Source of the DNA: Gammaproteobacteria bacterium
GTDB taxonomy: Bacteria > Pseudomonadota > Gammaproteobacteria > GCA-001735895
Assembly: GCA_024229615.1 (NCBI GenBank)
Contig: JAAESG010000564.1
Location: 1-41,292 of the forward strand
Length of the DNA stretch: 41,292 nt
Direction of reading: 5' to 3'
Part shown: positions 8,341-17,108 of the stretch, one piece after another
Layout: the number at the start of each line of letters is the position of its first letter
How positions within the stretch are numbered: the stretch's first letter is position 1
Made by a program: the position numbers and the translations under genes
The notes under the pieces: model-generated
The model's input: only the letters and a program-made list of their open reading frames with translations
Databases searched by the model: none
What the model was told of the DNA's origin: nothing

Positions 8341-9798
8341 TTAACCGAGGTCACGCTGCATGCAGAAATCCAGGTAGGAATCGAGTTCCTGCTGAATTTC
8401 GACCGCCACGGGTGATTGGTGGTTGTCCAGAATTGAGAGCGCCTTCTGTTTGGCTTTTTCCTGCAGCTCTACATGTCCACGTTGCCAGGATTCGAAGAAC
8501 TCCTTGTTGTTCAGTTCGGGCATATAAAATTCTTCGCGGAACCATTTGCGGGTGTGCTTTTCCTTCATATAGCTGCCGGGCAGAGGACCGACTTTCAGGA
8601 TCGTATCAACGGAGAGCCGTTCCTCATCGACCTGGATACCTTTCAGATACTCACCAATGTAGGCTGCCATCTCGTTTTCCAACACCATTTCCGGCCAGGA
8701 CACCAGGTTAAATCCCGCTGTTCCGCCAAGATCAATAATCCAGCTCAGGCCGGCAAGGGCGTAGTTATAGTTTTTCAGCGCCTTTTCATGCGCGGTCTGC
8801 TGATCAAACTCGCAAGAGTCACTCATGCCAAAGCCAACCACGGGTATATTGTGATATTTCGCCATCGCCGCAATACCGCCGCCATTGATACCGTATTCCG
8901 GTGTGCCGGTTGCCCACAAACCGGTACGCATGTCCATGGCAGGGCTGAACGAACAGAATGCCAGGGGGTGCCCGGGTTTATAGCTCTGCGACTGAACCAC
9001 CAGGGAGTAAATTTCGACCATGCACTGAACCAGCATGCCGGCGCGGGTGGCCGGACCGGTGGCGCCGCCCATCAGGGCGCTCTCGATGGAAAGCGGGGTG
9101 CCACTGTCACAGAAGCCTATCAGCCAGTCCGTGTAATGTACGTCAATAACCCGCGGTGGGTTGACCACGACATGGCCCAGCATATGTGGTTTCAGCCGCA
9201 TTTCCTCTTCGCCTCCGGCCGCTATCTGCCACATCTTGATCAGATCGGATACTTCATGCTCGGCACCCGTGTTGTAGACCCAGGTGCCGGGTTTATTGGT
9301 GTGTTTCATCCACTCCGTGGTCAGGATCTGCGAGTTGCAGATCATTTCTTCGTCGTAAAGCCACATAACCGGTTTGTAAAGACCGTGAACGTTTTCGAGG
9401 GCATCTGCCATTAAAGTGCCATCGATAGCATCCTGGCGCGTGACCTTGCGGCGCTCACCGGTGTGGATGTCGTCGATGTATCGCCCGGTTACCGTGCAGA
9501 AGTGGACTTCCCCGGTGCCGATAGAGCAATCCCTGGTCGGATCATTACGGCCGTGCAGGGTAAAGCTACTGGGGCATTTAGCCAGAGCATCCATCACCAC
9601 CTTTTCCGGAATCTTGACCAGTTCACGGTTGTTTTCCAGCTTACAACCCACGTCTTCGAACATCTTGGCCGCGCGCTTATCGTCGCAGCGCACACCTCCC
9701 TGCTCAAGTACACGGATCGCTGCATCGTGTACCATCTCGCACTCATCCCGGGTAATGGGATGAACGCTGCCTACAAGTTTTCCATCGAAACCCTTCAT
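8341..9798 (-). CDS. MttB-family (trimethylamine methyltransferase-like) corrinoid methyltransferase, non-pyrrolysine
   Basis: A 485-residue MttB-superfamily protein. The reading frame is continuous with no in-frame amber codon, so it belongs to the non-pyrrolysine branch, whose characterised members demethylate quaternary amines such as glycine betaine, proline betaine or carnitine rather than trimethylamine. Recognisable regions are GATGPATRAGMLVQ near residues 246-258, the glycine-rich EYGINGGGIAAMAKYHNIPVV near 301-321 and GFGMSDSCEFDQQTAHEKAL near 322-341. GGGG upstream of ATG supports the start. The corrinoid protein gene follows directly, so the pair should form a substrate:corrinoid methyl transfer unit. 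The upstream gene is a dimethylglycine-dehydrogenase-like flavoprotein, hinting at a betaine-type substrate. The exact substrate cannot be told. Confidence 0.92.
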   Translation of the reverse strand: MKGFDGKLVGSVHPITRDECEMVHDAAIRVLEQGGVRCDDKRAAKMFEDVGCKLENNRELVKIPEKVVMDALAKCPSSFTLHGRNDPTRDCSIGTGEVHFCTVTGRYIDDIHTGERRKVTRQDAIDGTLMADALENVHGLYKPVMWLYDEEMICNSQILTTEWMKHTNKPGTWVYNTGAEHEVSDLIKMWQIAAGGEEEMRLKPHMLGHVVVNPPRVIDVHYTDWLIGFCDSGTPLSIESALMGGATGPATRAGMLVQCMVEIYSLVVQSQSYKPGHPLAFCSFSPAMDMRTGLWATGTPEYGINGGGIAAMAKYHNIPVVGFGMSDSCEFDQQTAHEKALKNYNYALAGLSWIIDLGGTAGFNLVSWPEMVLENEMAAYIGEYLKGIQVDEERLSVDTILKVGPLPGSYMKEKHTRKWFREEFYMPELNNKEFFESWQRGHVELQEKAKQKALSILDNHQSPVAVEIQQELDSYLDFCMQRDLG

Positions 9799-9859
9799 GA
9801 TCTGACCCCTCTTGTATTGAGTACCTTGTTTGTCTTAAATCCCGGGGTTTTCCCGGACA

Positions 9860-12307
9860 TTACATCTTCACCCTGGCGCCGGCTGGATCGTAAAAAGGCT
9901 TCAACGACGCCTCGGCAGGCCAGGTTTCGCCAGCAATTTCAATATCGAATGTCGCATTATTGATGAGCTCCGCGGTAACGCCGTCGGGGTGGCGGACATA
10001 GCCCATTCCGACCGCGCTGCCCAACGAGAAACCATAGGCACCCGAGCTCAGGTAGCCGACGATCTCGCCGTTCATACGGATCAATTCGTCGTGAAACAAC
10101 GCGGGTCCCGGATCTTTCAGTTTGAACAAAACCATTTTTCGATTCAGCACCTGCCCAGCCTGCGGCAGCAGGGCTTCGCGGCCATTGAACCCGCCGGGCT
10201 TGTCCATTTTCACAATAAAGCCGAGACCGGCCTGGAACGGCGTGTCATCGGGCGCCAGGTCAAGCACGAACTCCCGATAGCCGCGCTCGCAACGCAGATG
10301 TTCGAGGCTGTGATAGCCGGCCTGCTTCAACCCGAACGGCTTGCCGGCTTCGATAATAATGTCATACACATCCTGGACGAATTCTGACGAAATCTGCAGT
10401 TCCCAACCCAGCTCACCAACAAAGGTCATGCGCTTGGCCCGTACACGTGCATAGCCGATATCAATATCCTGTGCGCTGAGAAATGGAAAGCTCGAATTGG
10501 AAAGATCGGCACTGGTAATCGATTGCAACAGTTCGCGCGACTTCGGACCCTGTACGTTGAGTACCGAGTAAGCCGCGGTGACGTCGGTGACGGTGACATG
10601 CTGGTCGGGCTTGATGTGGCTGGCGATCCAGTTCATGTCACGGCAATGCACCCCGGCCGATGAGTATATGATGAAACAATCGTGCGCGAACCGATCGATG
10701 GTGATGTCGCACTCGATACCGCCCATGGAGTTGAGCATGTGGGTATACACCAGCTTGCCAACGGCGACGTTCACATCGCTCACGCACATCCACTGCAGAT
10801 AGTCGCAGGCATCGCGCCCCTGGACCAGGGTCTTGCCAAAGGAACTGATATCCATGATGACCACGCCTTCGCGCGCGGCCCGGCATTCCTCGGCCGTGTG
10901 CTCATACCAGTTGGGACGAAAGAAGGAGTAGGAGTTTTTCGGTTCGACGCCTTCTGGCGCAAACCACATGGGACGTTCCCATCCCGCGGTTTCGCCAAAA
11001 CAGGCGCCCGCCGCGGCCAGCCTGTCGTGCAGATGACTCTTGCGCGCCGGGCGCGATGTTTGATGATCCTTGAACGGCCAGCCCATTTCGAAAATACTGC
11101 CGAGGGATTCGGCACTGCGCTCACGCAGGTACTTGCGGTTGACCTGGAAGGGATGGAAACGCGCCAGGTCGTAATCGAGCAGGTCCATGTCCGGCTCGCC
11201 ATGGATGATCCACTGCGCCAATGCGCGCGCGATACCGGGGCTGATTTCGAAGCCTTCGGAGTTCAGGCCGGCGGCAATAAAACAGTTGCGCAGACCGGGG
11301 GCCTCTCCCAGGCACGGCAGGCTGTCCGGGGTAAAACTTTCCGGTCCGTTCATGAATTTGTTGATGCCGATGTCAGCCAGTTGCGGAATCATTTCCATAG
11401 CCCTGGTATAAGGCAGCGCAAAGTGGTCCCAATCCTCCTGGATTTCGATGAACTGTTGTTCGACGGGTAGTTTCTCTACCGGTAATGGTTTGCCGCGCGG
11501 CTCGAACGAGCCGATAAGCAACTTGCCGGCGTCCTCCTTCATGTAGGTGTAACCGTCCGTATCCCGTAGTACCGGCAGGGTCGGCACGACGAAGTCCATC
11601 GCCTCGGTCACGATATACATGTGTTCACAGGCGTGGAGCGGGACCCGCACTCCGAGCTGGGCGGCAAAATCCGCGGTCCACAGACCACAGGCCAGCACCA
11701 GGGTTTCACAGACGATGGCGCCGTTTTCCGTGTCGAGCCGGTACTCGCCCGAGGGCAGGTGTTGCAGTTTGTCGACCGGGGTATTTTCAAAAATCCGGGC
11801 GCCGCGTTTTTTTGCCCCGGCGACCAGTGCATTGACGGTGTCGACCGGGCTGAGCTGCCCATCCTCGGGAATGAACAAACCACCGGTGACAATATGCTCT
11901 TCGAGGGCGGGGTAGATGTTTTTCACTTCCCGGGCTGAAATGATGTGGGCGTCGATGCCGAAACTCCCGGCGAGACTGGCGCGCCGCTTCATTTCATGGA
12001 CGCGATCCTGGTTGCGCCCAACGGCAAGGGTGCCATTTTGCTTGAAGCCGGTGGCCATGCCGGTATCGGCTTCGAGTTCGGGGTAAAACCGCGCATTGTA
12101 TCTGGCAATTTCAGTTGTGGCATGACTGCCCCGAAGCTGCATGATCAACCCCGCAGCATGCCACGAAGTGCCGCAGGCAAGGGCACCGCGCTCGAGTAAC
12201 ACGACATCGGTGGCGCCAGCCAGGGTGAGCTGGTAGGCGATCGAGCTGCCCACAACACCGCCACCGACGATGACGATCTGTGCGTGACCTGGTAGATCCT
12301 TGCTCAT
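9860..12307 (-). CDS. Dimethylglycine/sarcosine dehydrogenase-like FAD and folate-binding oxidoreductase
   Basis: An 815-residue two-domain protein. The N-terminal DAO-type flavoprotein has a dinucleotide-binding motif, IVIVGGGVVGSSIAYQL, at 11-27 and the motif SWHAAGL, whose His50 aligns with the histidine that binds FAD covalently in dimethylglycine dehydrogenase. From about residue 430 a GcvT-like aminomethyltransferase domain follows (FGKTLVQGRDACDYLQWMC, YSVLNVQGPKSRELL, ELGWELQISSE), which in this family passes the released one-carbon unit to tetrahydrofolate. The expected reaction is oxidative N-demethylation of dimethylglycine, sarcosine or a similar methylamine to methylene-tetrahydrofolate. 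AAGGT precedes the ATG. It heads the corrinoid-methyltransferase part of the run, just downstream of a MITE-like element. Confidence 0.9.
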   Translation of the reverse strand: MSKDLPGHAQIVIVGGGVVGSSIAYQLTLAGATDVVLLERGALACGTSWHAAGLIMQLRGSHATTEIARYNARFYPELEADTGMATGFKQNGTLAVGRNQDRVHEMKRRASLAGSFGIDAHIISAREVKNIYPALEEHIVTGGLFIPEDGQLSPVDTVNALVAGAKKRGARIFENTPVDKLQHLPSGEYRLDTENGAIVCETLVLACGLWTADFAAQLGVRVPLHACEHMYIVTEAMDFVVPTLPVLRDTDGYTYMKEDAGKLLIGSFEPRGKPLPVEKLPVEQQFIEIQEDWDHFALPYTRAMEMIPQLADIGINKFMNGPESFTPDSLPCLGEAPGLRNCFIAAGLNSEGFEISPGIARALAQWIIHGEPDMDLLDYDLARFHPFQVNRKYLRERSAESLGSIFEMGWPFKDHQTSRPARKSHLHDRLAAAGACFGETAGWERPMWFAPEGVEPKNSYSFFRPNWYEHTAEECRAAREGVVIMDISSFGKTLVQGRDACDYLQWMCVSDVNVAVGKLVYTHMLNSMGGIECDITIDRFAHDCFIIYSSAGVHCRDMNWIASHIKPDQHVTVTDVTAAYSVLNVQGPKSRELLQSITSADLSNSSFPFLSAQDIDIGYARVRAKRMTFVGELGWELQISSEFVQDVYDIIIEAGKPFGLKQAGYHSLEHLRCERGYREFVLDLAPDDTPFQAGLGFIVKMDKPGGFNGREALLPQAGQVLNRKMVLFKLKDPGPALFHDELIRMNGEIVGYLSSGAYGFSLGSAVGMGYVRHPDGVTAELINNATFDIEIAGETWPAEASLKPFYDPAGARVKM

Positions 12308-12333
12308 ATAGTACCTTTGTGCGTCAAGGATTT

Positions 12334-12593
12334 AGCCTGCATATTGCGCCAGTATCCCGAGGCCTGACGCAGGACAGATGCGTCTGAACGCCGGTCTGGA
12401 CTGAAAGCCATAGCCGTAGGCTATGGCTTGAGGGAAAACCAAGTTCAGGCGCATCTGGACAAGTCAGGGCCGGGATAGGGATCGGGCCGTTGGTAAAATG
12501 TATTTTCGTTTTCGCCTGTGAAACCACTATTGTGCTCATCGAATTAAATTAGTTATACCCAGGCCCGAGACCGACTGGTGCAATATGCAGGCT
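12334..12593. mobile_element. MITE-like element with 20-bp terminal inverted repeats
   Basis: The left end, 12334-12353, reads AGCCTGCATATTGCGCCAGT. The right end, 12574-12593, is its reverse complement with one mismatch (19 of 20). Similarity fades inward but a GGCCTG block is still shared. The 260-bp element has no coding capacity and contains a long nested palindrome at 12353-12477. No target-site duplication is evident in the flanks. It fills nearly the whole gap between the Mo-subunit stop (12605) and the flavoprotein start (12307), so it may insulate or reshape transcription there. The parent transposase family was not identified. Confidence 0.75.
12353..12477. repeat. Nested long palindrome inside the MITE-like element
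   Basis: Four stems nest around one centre. TATCCCG 12353-12359 pairs with 12471-12477. GGCC-TGAC 12361-12368 pairs with 12463-12471, with one bulge. A 15-bp arm at 12375-12389 pairs with 12443-12457, with one G-U type mismatch. An 11-bp perfect hairpin, 12405-12415 with 12419-12429, has the loop GTA. It would fold into a strong cruciform or RNA hairpin on either strand, but has no T-run typical of a rho-independent terminator. Confidence 0.8.
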
Positions 12594-12604
12594 GGTGACA
12601 TTCA

Positions 12605-14929
12605 TCAGCTTTCGTTCTTCGCAGTGATCGCGGCCAGTACCTTCTCGGGCGTCAGCGGCAAGTCAAAAATGCGTGTGCCGATGGCGGCGGCAACCGCGTT
12701 GACGATAGAGGCGGCAACCGGGGCGAAAACCGGTTCACCGATACCCTTCGAGCCGAAGGGGCCCAAACCGCTGCGGGACTCGAGCACGATGGACTGGATC
12801 TCCGGTACATCTTCGGAGGTAGGCATCAGGTATTCGCTGAAGGAGCCGTTCTTGAGCACGCCCTTTTCCAGGATCAACTCTTCGCTGAGCGCAAAACCCT
12901 GACCCATCAGGGCGCTGCCCTCTATCTGGCCTTCCACGGCGCGCAGGTTAATCGCCTGTCCCACGTCGTGGGCGCCAACACTCTTGATCACGGTGACTTC
13001 GCCGGTATCGATATCGACGCTGACCTGGGCTGCATGCGCACCGTAGGTGAAATCGGGAAAAACCTCGCCCTGCCCGGTTTCCGGATCGAGTCCTTCGCTC
13101 GGCGGCGCCTTGAAGATGGCCAGGTTTTGGCGATGCACGCCCTCGGCCGCACAGACCTTGACCATTTCCTTGGTCGACATGCAGCGTTCCGGATTATCCA
13201 GCACGAAGACCTTTGAATCGGCGAGATCGAGTTCACCGGGCGATACCTCGAAATGCCTGGCCATGCATTCCAGCAGGTTATCCCGAACTGCGCGGGCAGC
13301 CAGTTCGGTTGCCTTACCGCTCATGTAGAGGGCGCGGCTGGCAGTGGATGTGCCTGCCAATGGGTTTACATGGCCATCGCCGAAGTAAACGGTCACTTCG
13401 TCCATGGGTACGCCGAGAATCTCACCGGCGATCTGCGCCAGGGCCGACATCTGCCCGGCGCCAATATCGGTTACCGCACAGCGTACGATGAGAGTGCCAT
13501 CCATCTCCAGGCCAACCCAGGATTCCGAGGTATCCTTCATCCAGCGGATGCGGCCGTAGCTCTGCTGGTAGCAGGCAAGGCCATGACCATAAACCAGGTG
13601 GTCGGAATTGCCCGGCTGCTCGCCAAGGGCAGCAAGCGCCTGGGTGGCGCACTGATCCGACCATACCGAACTGCGGATGATCTGACCGGTGGTGTTCGGA
13701 TCGCCTGGCTGGATGAAATTCTTGCGCCGCAGTTCCAGCGAATCCATGCCAATCAGCCGGGCGAGTTCTTCCATCTGTGCTTCGCAGGCGGTGTTGGCCT
13801 GCATCGTGCCGAATCCACGAAAAGCGCAGGCCGGCAGGTTGTTGGTCGCCGCCGAAGTCGAATCCACCCACAGGTTGTCGACGCGGTAGGGTCCGGTTGC
13901 GCCGACCGTGGCATAGAGCAGGATATAGGGGCTCAACTTGGCATAGGCGCCGGCATCCGAAGTGATGTCGATTTTCATCGCGGTGATCTTGCCGTCTTTA
14001 GTGACACCGGTTTTATGAGTAAAGGTAAACGGATGACGCGGGCCGTGGGATAAAAAGGAATTTTCACGGGTTTGAATCAGCTTAACGGGGCGTTTTGTAT
14101 CCATCGCCAGCAATGCCAGCCAGACCTCGATGGTCATGACCTCCTTGCCACCGAAACCACCGCCGATGTAGGGCGCCTGCAGATGCACCTTGTTATGGGG
14201 AATACCGAGGGCATTGGCGACTGCGCGAAAATGTTCGACGACCTGGGTACTTGAACGGATATTGAGGATTTCATGCTCATCGACCCAGGCCACGGCCGCC
14301 TCGGGTTCCATGAATGCCTGCTCCTGGTATTGCGATGAAAAAGTGTTTTCCAGGACGTAGTCAGCTTCGGCAAAACCTTTTTCAGTATCGCCCTTGCGAA
14401 TCTTGTAGGCCGAGACAATGTTGTCATCACTGTAAACGATTGGCGCCCCGGGCTTTTGCGAATCGAAAGGGTCATAGACACCGTCGGTGTCTTCATAGTC
14501 GACGACAATCAAATCCAGCGCCTGCTGGGCAAGTTCATAGGTTTCCGCAGCGATAAGAGCGATTGGCTCGCCGTGAAAACGCACTCGATCGGCCGCCAGG
14601 ATCGGTTGAGTGGTGTCCTTGGTGCCGCCGCCGGTCTGACCGGGGAGATCGGTCATAACGGAATTACAGGCCGTAAGATCGGCCGCGGTCAAAACGCTAT
14701 GTACCCCGGCCAACGCCCTGGCCGCCGATACATCGACACCCCTGATATTGGCACTGGCGCGGTCGCTGTGTAATACCTTGGCGAATAACATGCCTTCCAT
14801 GTAAAAGTCACCGGCATAAATCGCCTTGCCATAGACCTTGGTAGGAGCGTCGTTGCGCGGTTTGTTCTTGCCGACCTGGCGCAGGTTTACATTCGCGGTC
14901 GAGCCGGGAGAAACATCGGTCTGATTCAT
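12605..14929 (-). CDS. Molybdenum hydroxylase large (Mo-cofactor) subunit, set 1
   Basis: A 774-residue xanthine-dehydrogenase-family catalytic subunit. Cofactor-binding blocks include GGGFGGKE at 256-263, ACAFRGFG at 367-374 and the C-terminal KGIGEP at 728-733, whose Glu732 is the predicted catalytic base. The FRGFG form is that of xanthine dehydrogenase/isoquinoline-oxidoreductase-type enzymes; the AYRCSFR loop of true CO dehydrogenase is absent. Such enzymes insert water-derived oxygen into a C-H next to a heteroatom, usually in an N-heterocycle or aldehyde. The start overlaps the stop of the 2Fe-2S subunit gene (ATGA). Together with the two upstream genes it forms a complete L-S-M hydroxylase. 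The substrate is unknown; the neighbouring hydantoinase genes suggest a lactam-forming hydroxylation. Confidence 0.92.
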   Translation of the reverse strand: MNQTDVSPGSTANVNLRQVGKNKPRNDAPTKVYGKAIYAGDFYMEGMLFAKVLHSDRASANIRGVDVSAARALAGVHSVLTAADLTACNSVMTDLPGQTGGGTKDTTQPILAADRVRFHGEPIALIAAETYELAQQALDLIVVDYEDTDGVYDPFDSQKPGAPIVYSDDNIVSAYKIRKGDTEKGFAEADYVLENTFSSQYQEQAFMEPEAAVAWVDEHEILNIRSSTQVVEHFRAVANALGIPHNKVHLQAPYIGGGFGGKEVMTIEVWLALLAMDTKRPVKLIQTRENSFLSHGPRHPFTFTHKTGVTKDGKITAMKIDITSDAGAYAKLSPYILLYATVGATGPYRVDNLWVDSTSAATNNLPACAFRGFGTMQANTACEAQMEELARLIGMDSLELRRKNFIQPGDPNTTGQIIRSSVWSDQCATQALAALGEQPGNSDHLVYGHGLACYQQSYGRIRWMKDTSESWVGLEMDGTLIVRCAVTDIGAGQMSALAQIAGEILGVPMDEVTVYFGDGHVNPLAGTSTASRALYMSGKATELAARAVRDNLLECMARHFEVSPGELDLADSKVFVLDNPERCMSTKEMVKVCAAEGVHRQNLAIFKAPPSEGLDPETGQGEVFPDFTYGAHAAQVSVDIDTGEVTVIKSVGAHDVGQAINLRAVEGQIEGSALMGQGFALSEELILEKGVLKNGSFSEYLMPTSEDVPEIQSIVLESRSGLGPFGSKGIGEPVFAPVAASIVNAVAAAIGTRIFDLPLTPEKVLAAITAKNES

Positions 14930-15414
14930 GCTGCTTCTCCTTCTTCGCGCATCTTCCTGGCCGCAAGCAGCACGGCTTCAAAGATACGGGTATAACCGGT
15001 ACAGCGGCACAGGTTGCCACCGAGAGCGCGTTTAATCTCGGCCAGTGACGGATTCTGGTTGTCTGTCAGCAGGGATTTTGCGGCGACGATCATACCCGGC
15101 GTACAGTAACCACACTGGGCGGCGCCGGTTTCGATAAAGGCCTCTTGCAGCGGGTCGGCCTTGCCCGGCTGGCCAATGCCCTTGATGGTGGTTACCTCGC
15201 AACCATCGACATGCCAGGCCAGCGTCAGGCAACTGTCGACGGGCTCTCCGTCGAGCAGTACCGCGCAGGCGCCACAGTCACCCTTTTCGCAGCCGCATTT
15301 GATTTCGACAAAACTTTCGTGACGCAGCGCTTCCAGCAAGGTGCGATGCGCCGGCACGACCAACTCCACGGCTTTTCCGTTGACGTTGACGTTGATGCTT
15401 TTTTCTTTGCTCAT
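14926..15414 (-). CDS. Molybdenum hydroxylase small 2Fe-2S subunit, set 1
   Basis: A 162-residue iron-sulfur subunit. The plant-type ferredoxin domain shows CGCEKGDCGAC near residues 40-50 with the fourth cysteine in DSCLTL. The second, helical 2Fe-2S domain shows CGYCTPGM and CRCTGY. It carries electrons from the molybdenum site to the FAD subunit. It overlaps the large-subunit gene by 4 nt (ATGA) and lies 15 bp after the FAD-subunit gene, so the three are co-translated in the order M-S-L. Confidence 0.95.
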   Translation of the reverse strand: MSKEKSINVNVNGKAVELVVPAHRTLLEALRHESFVEIKCGCEKGDCGACAVLLDGEPVDSCLTLAWHVDGCEVTTIKGIGQPGKADPLQEAFIETGAAQCGYCTPGMIVAAKSLLTDNQNPSLAEIKRALGGNLCRCTGYTRIFEAVLLAARKMREEGEAA

Positions 15415-15429
15415 GAAATGATCCTCGTA

Positions 15430-16290
15430 TCAGGCAAGCTGTTTCCAGGCCTGGGTCAGCAGGCGACGGGTCAGGGAAAACGCGGTCTGCAAGCGGTAAC
15501 CGGCGCTGGCGCGTATGTCATCTATGGGCGCACATTGATCTGCCGCTGTCCTGGCGGCCTGCTCGATGAGGTCTTCGTCGAGCGCCTTGCCGGTCAACAG
15601 ATCTTCGGCGGCGCGCGCACGAAAAACGGTCGGGCCAACCGAGCCCAGGGCGATACGCGCGCTGCAACACACACCGTCTTGCGCCGCGATCATTACCGCA
15701 ACGCCCGTCACGGTGATAGCATCTCCTTTGCGTCGGGCAAGCTTGTAGAACAGGTTGACGCTGTTTACTGCCGGAATACTCCAGCTCACGCTGGTCAGCA
15801 GTTCGTCAGCACGCTTTACCGATTTCTTGTAATCGACATAGAATTCGTCAAGAGGAACGGTGCGCTCACCGCTGGCACTGCTCAGGGTGACCTCTGCACC
15901 GAGCGTCAGCAATGCCGGTACGGTGTCGGCCGAGGGCGACCCGCAGCAAATGTTACCGCCGATAGTGGCTGCATTTCGCACCATGGTACCGGCAAAAATT
16001 TCGGCCGCCGCATACAGTGCCGGGGCATCGGTCTGCATCGCGCTGTCGCGCAGAATATCCGAAATAGTGGTGCATGCACCCACGGTTACCCTGTCACCCT
16101 CACGGTTGATGTAACGCAGATCGTCCAGGGCTTTGAGCGAAATAAAACTTCGACAGGTTTCACGTTTGCCACGAAGGTCCGGGACCAGGTTGGTGGCCCC
16201 TGCCAGCGGCTGCATCTCATCGCTTTTGGCCAGCGCCTGCAGGGCGTCGCCCAGTGACTGTGGCTGGTAGAGGTCGAAGGAAGGTAACAT
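15430..16290 (-). CDS. Molybdenum hydroxylase medium FAD-binding subunit, set 1
   Basis: A 286-residue FAD-binding subunit like CoxM or the FAD domain of xanthine dehydrogenase. It begins MLPSFDLYQPQSLGDAL; the FAD pyrophosphate loops read PLAGATNLVPDLRG, where AGATN replaces the more common AGGTD, and RNAATIGGNICCGSPSAD. The start at 16290 is supported by GGAG upstream; a longer frame to 16347 would overlap the upstream SDR gene and has no support. It passes electrons from the 2Fe-2S subunit to an acceptor. The gene is 35 bp downstream of the SDR gene. Confidence 0.92.
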   Translation of the reverse strand: MLPSFDLYQPQSLGDALQALAKSDEMQPLAGATNLVPDLRGKRETCRSFISLKALDDLRYINREGDRVTVGACTTISDILRDSAMQTDAPALYAAAEIFAGTMVRNAATIGGNICCGSPSADTVPALLTLGAEVTLSSASGERTVPLDEFYVDYKKSVKRADELLTSVSWSIPAVNSVNLFYKLARRKGDAITVTGVAVMIAAQDGVCCSARIALGSVGPTVFRARAAEDLLTGKALDEDLIEQAARTAADQCAPIDDIRASAGYRLQTAFSLTRRLLTQAWKQLA

Positions 16291-16325
16291 AAATTGTCTC
16301 CGGCTAAATCGGTGTCTAAATCGGG

Positions 16326-17108
16326 TTAAACGGCCCAGCCGCCGCAAATGACCATTTCCTGGCCGGTAATGTTCCTGGAGTCATCGCAAGCCAGGAAAAC
16401 AACGGCATTAGCGATATCCTGCGGGGTGGTTACGCGTTTCAGGGCCATTTCGGCCACGTAATCCGCGTATTCCTCTTCATAGCTGGTGCCCTTGGTTCGG
16501 GCTTTTTCGTGGCACAGTTTGTCCATGCGCGGGGTTTCAACAATGCCGGGCATGATGGCATTGACATTGATATTGTGTTCGCCGCAATCGAGTGCCGCAG
16601 TGCGGGTCAGTCCGCGCACACCCCACTTCGAAGAACTGTAACCGGCACGATAGCGGTATCCCTTTAAACCGGATGCGCCCCCGATGTTGACGATCTTTCC
16701 ATACCCGTTTTCGATCATGGATGGAATTGCATATTTCATCGGCAGGAAAGTTCCAATGATGTTCTTGCTCAGCAGGGATTCAAAATCCTCCCCGGAAATA
16801 TCCCAGACCGGGGTTTCGATGGGACCGGTGGCACCGGCTGCATTGACCAGCACATCGATGCATCCATCGAAAAACTCCAGGGCTCCGGCGATCATGGCTT
16901 CGACTTTTTTATCGTCGGTAACATCACAGGAGATCGCGGTTGCCCGGATGCCGTCGGCTTTCAGTTCTTCGGCAAGCTCCTCGATTGGTCCCGGGGTCCG
17001 GGCAACCAGTACAAGATTGGCGCCTTCCGCGGCGAGTTGCCGGGTTATGGTGCCCCCCATTCCCTGGGCTGCACCGGTGATGACTACGTTTCTGTCTTTT
17101 AATTTCAT
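16326..17108 (-). CDS. SDR-family oxidoreductase, copy 1
   Basis: A 260-residue classical short-chain dehydrogenase. The nucleotide-binding motif is TGAAQGMG (residues 11-18), NAAG follows near 89-92, and the active-site pair is YSSSK, with NIGGASG before it supplying the catalytic serine. The C-terminus ends GQEMVICGGWAV. It probably oxidises an alcohol or reduces a ketone with NAD(P) in the pathway served by the flanking hydantoinase and hydroxylase genes. Its start overlaps the hyuB stop (ATGA). A close paralogue of identical length is encoded at 33746-34528; both share the long block PGIVETPRM and MALKRVTTPQDIANAV. Confidence 0.93.
   Translation of the reverse strand: MKLKDRNVVITGAAQGMGGTITRQLAAEGANLVLVARTPGPIEELAEELKADGIRATAISCDVTDDKKVEAMIAGALEFFDGCIDVLVNAAGATGPIETPVWDISGEDFESLLSKNIIGTFLPMKYAIPSMIENGYGKIVNIGGASGLKGYRYRAGYSSSKWGVRGLTRTAALDCGEHNINVNAIMPGIVETPRMDKLCHEKARTKGTSYEEEYADYVAEMALKRVTTPQDIANAVVFLACDDSRNITGQEMVICGGWAV

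Noticed and set aside
7944-8711. Long plus-strand frame opposite the corrinoid and MttB-like genes
   Set aside because: It is a shadow of two well-supported minus-strand genes, with no family features and no start signal. The same applies to the long frames opposite the hydroxylase and hydantoinase genes.
8341-9798. Pyrrolysine-containing trimethylamine methyltransferase
   Set aside because: The frame has no in-frame amber codon, and no pyl genes are in the window.
12308-12604. Riboswitch leader (cobalamin or glycine type) for the demethylase operon
   Set aside because: The palindromic region is bounded by 20-bp inverted ends like a MITE, and no B12-box or glycine-aptamer core was recognised.
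12605-16290. Aerobic carbon monoxide dehydrogenase (coxMSL)
   Set aside because: The subunit layout is similar, but the large subunit has CAFRGFG instead of the AYRCSFR active-site loop of true CoxL. The same holds for set 2 at 37445-41141 (GAYRGYG).
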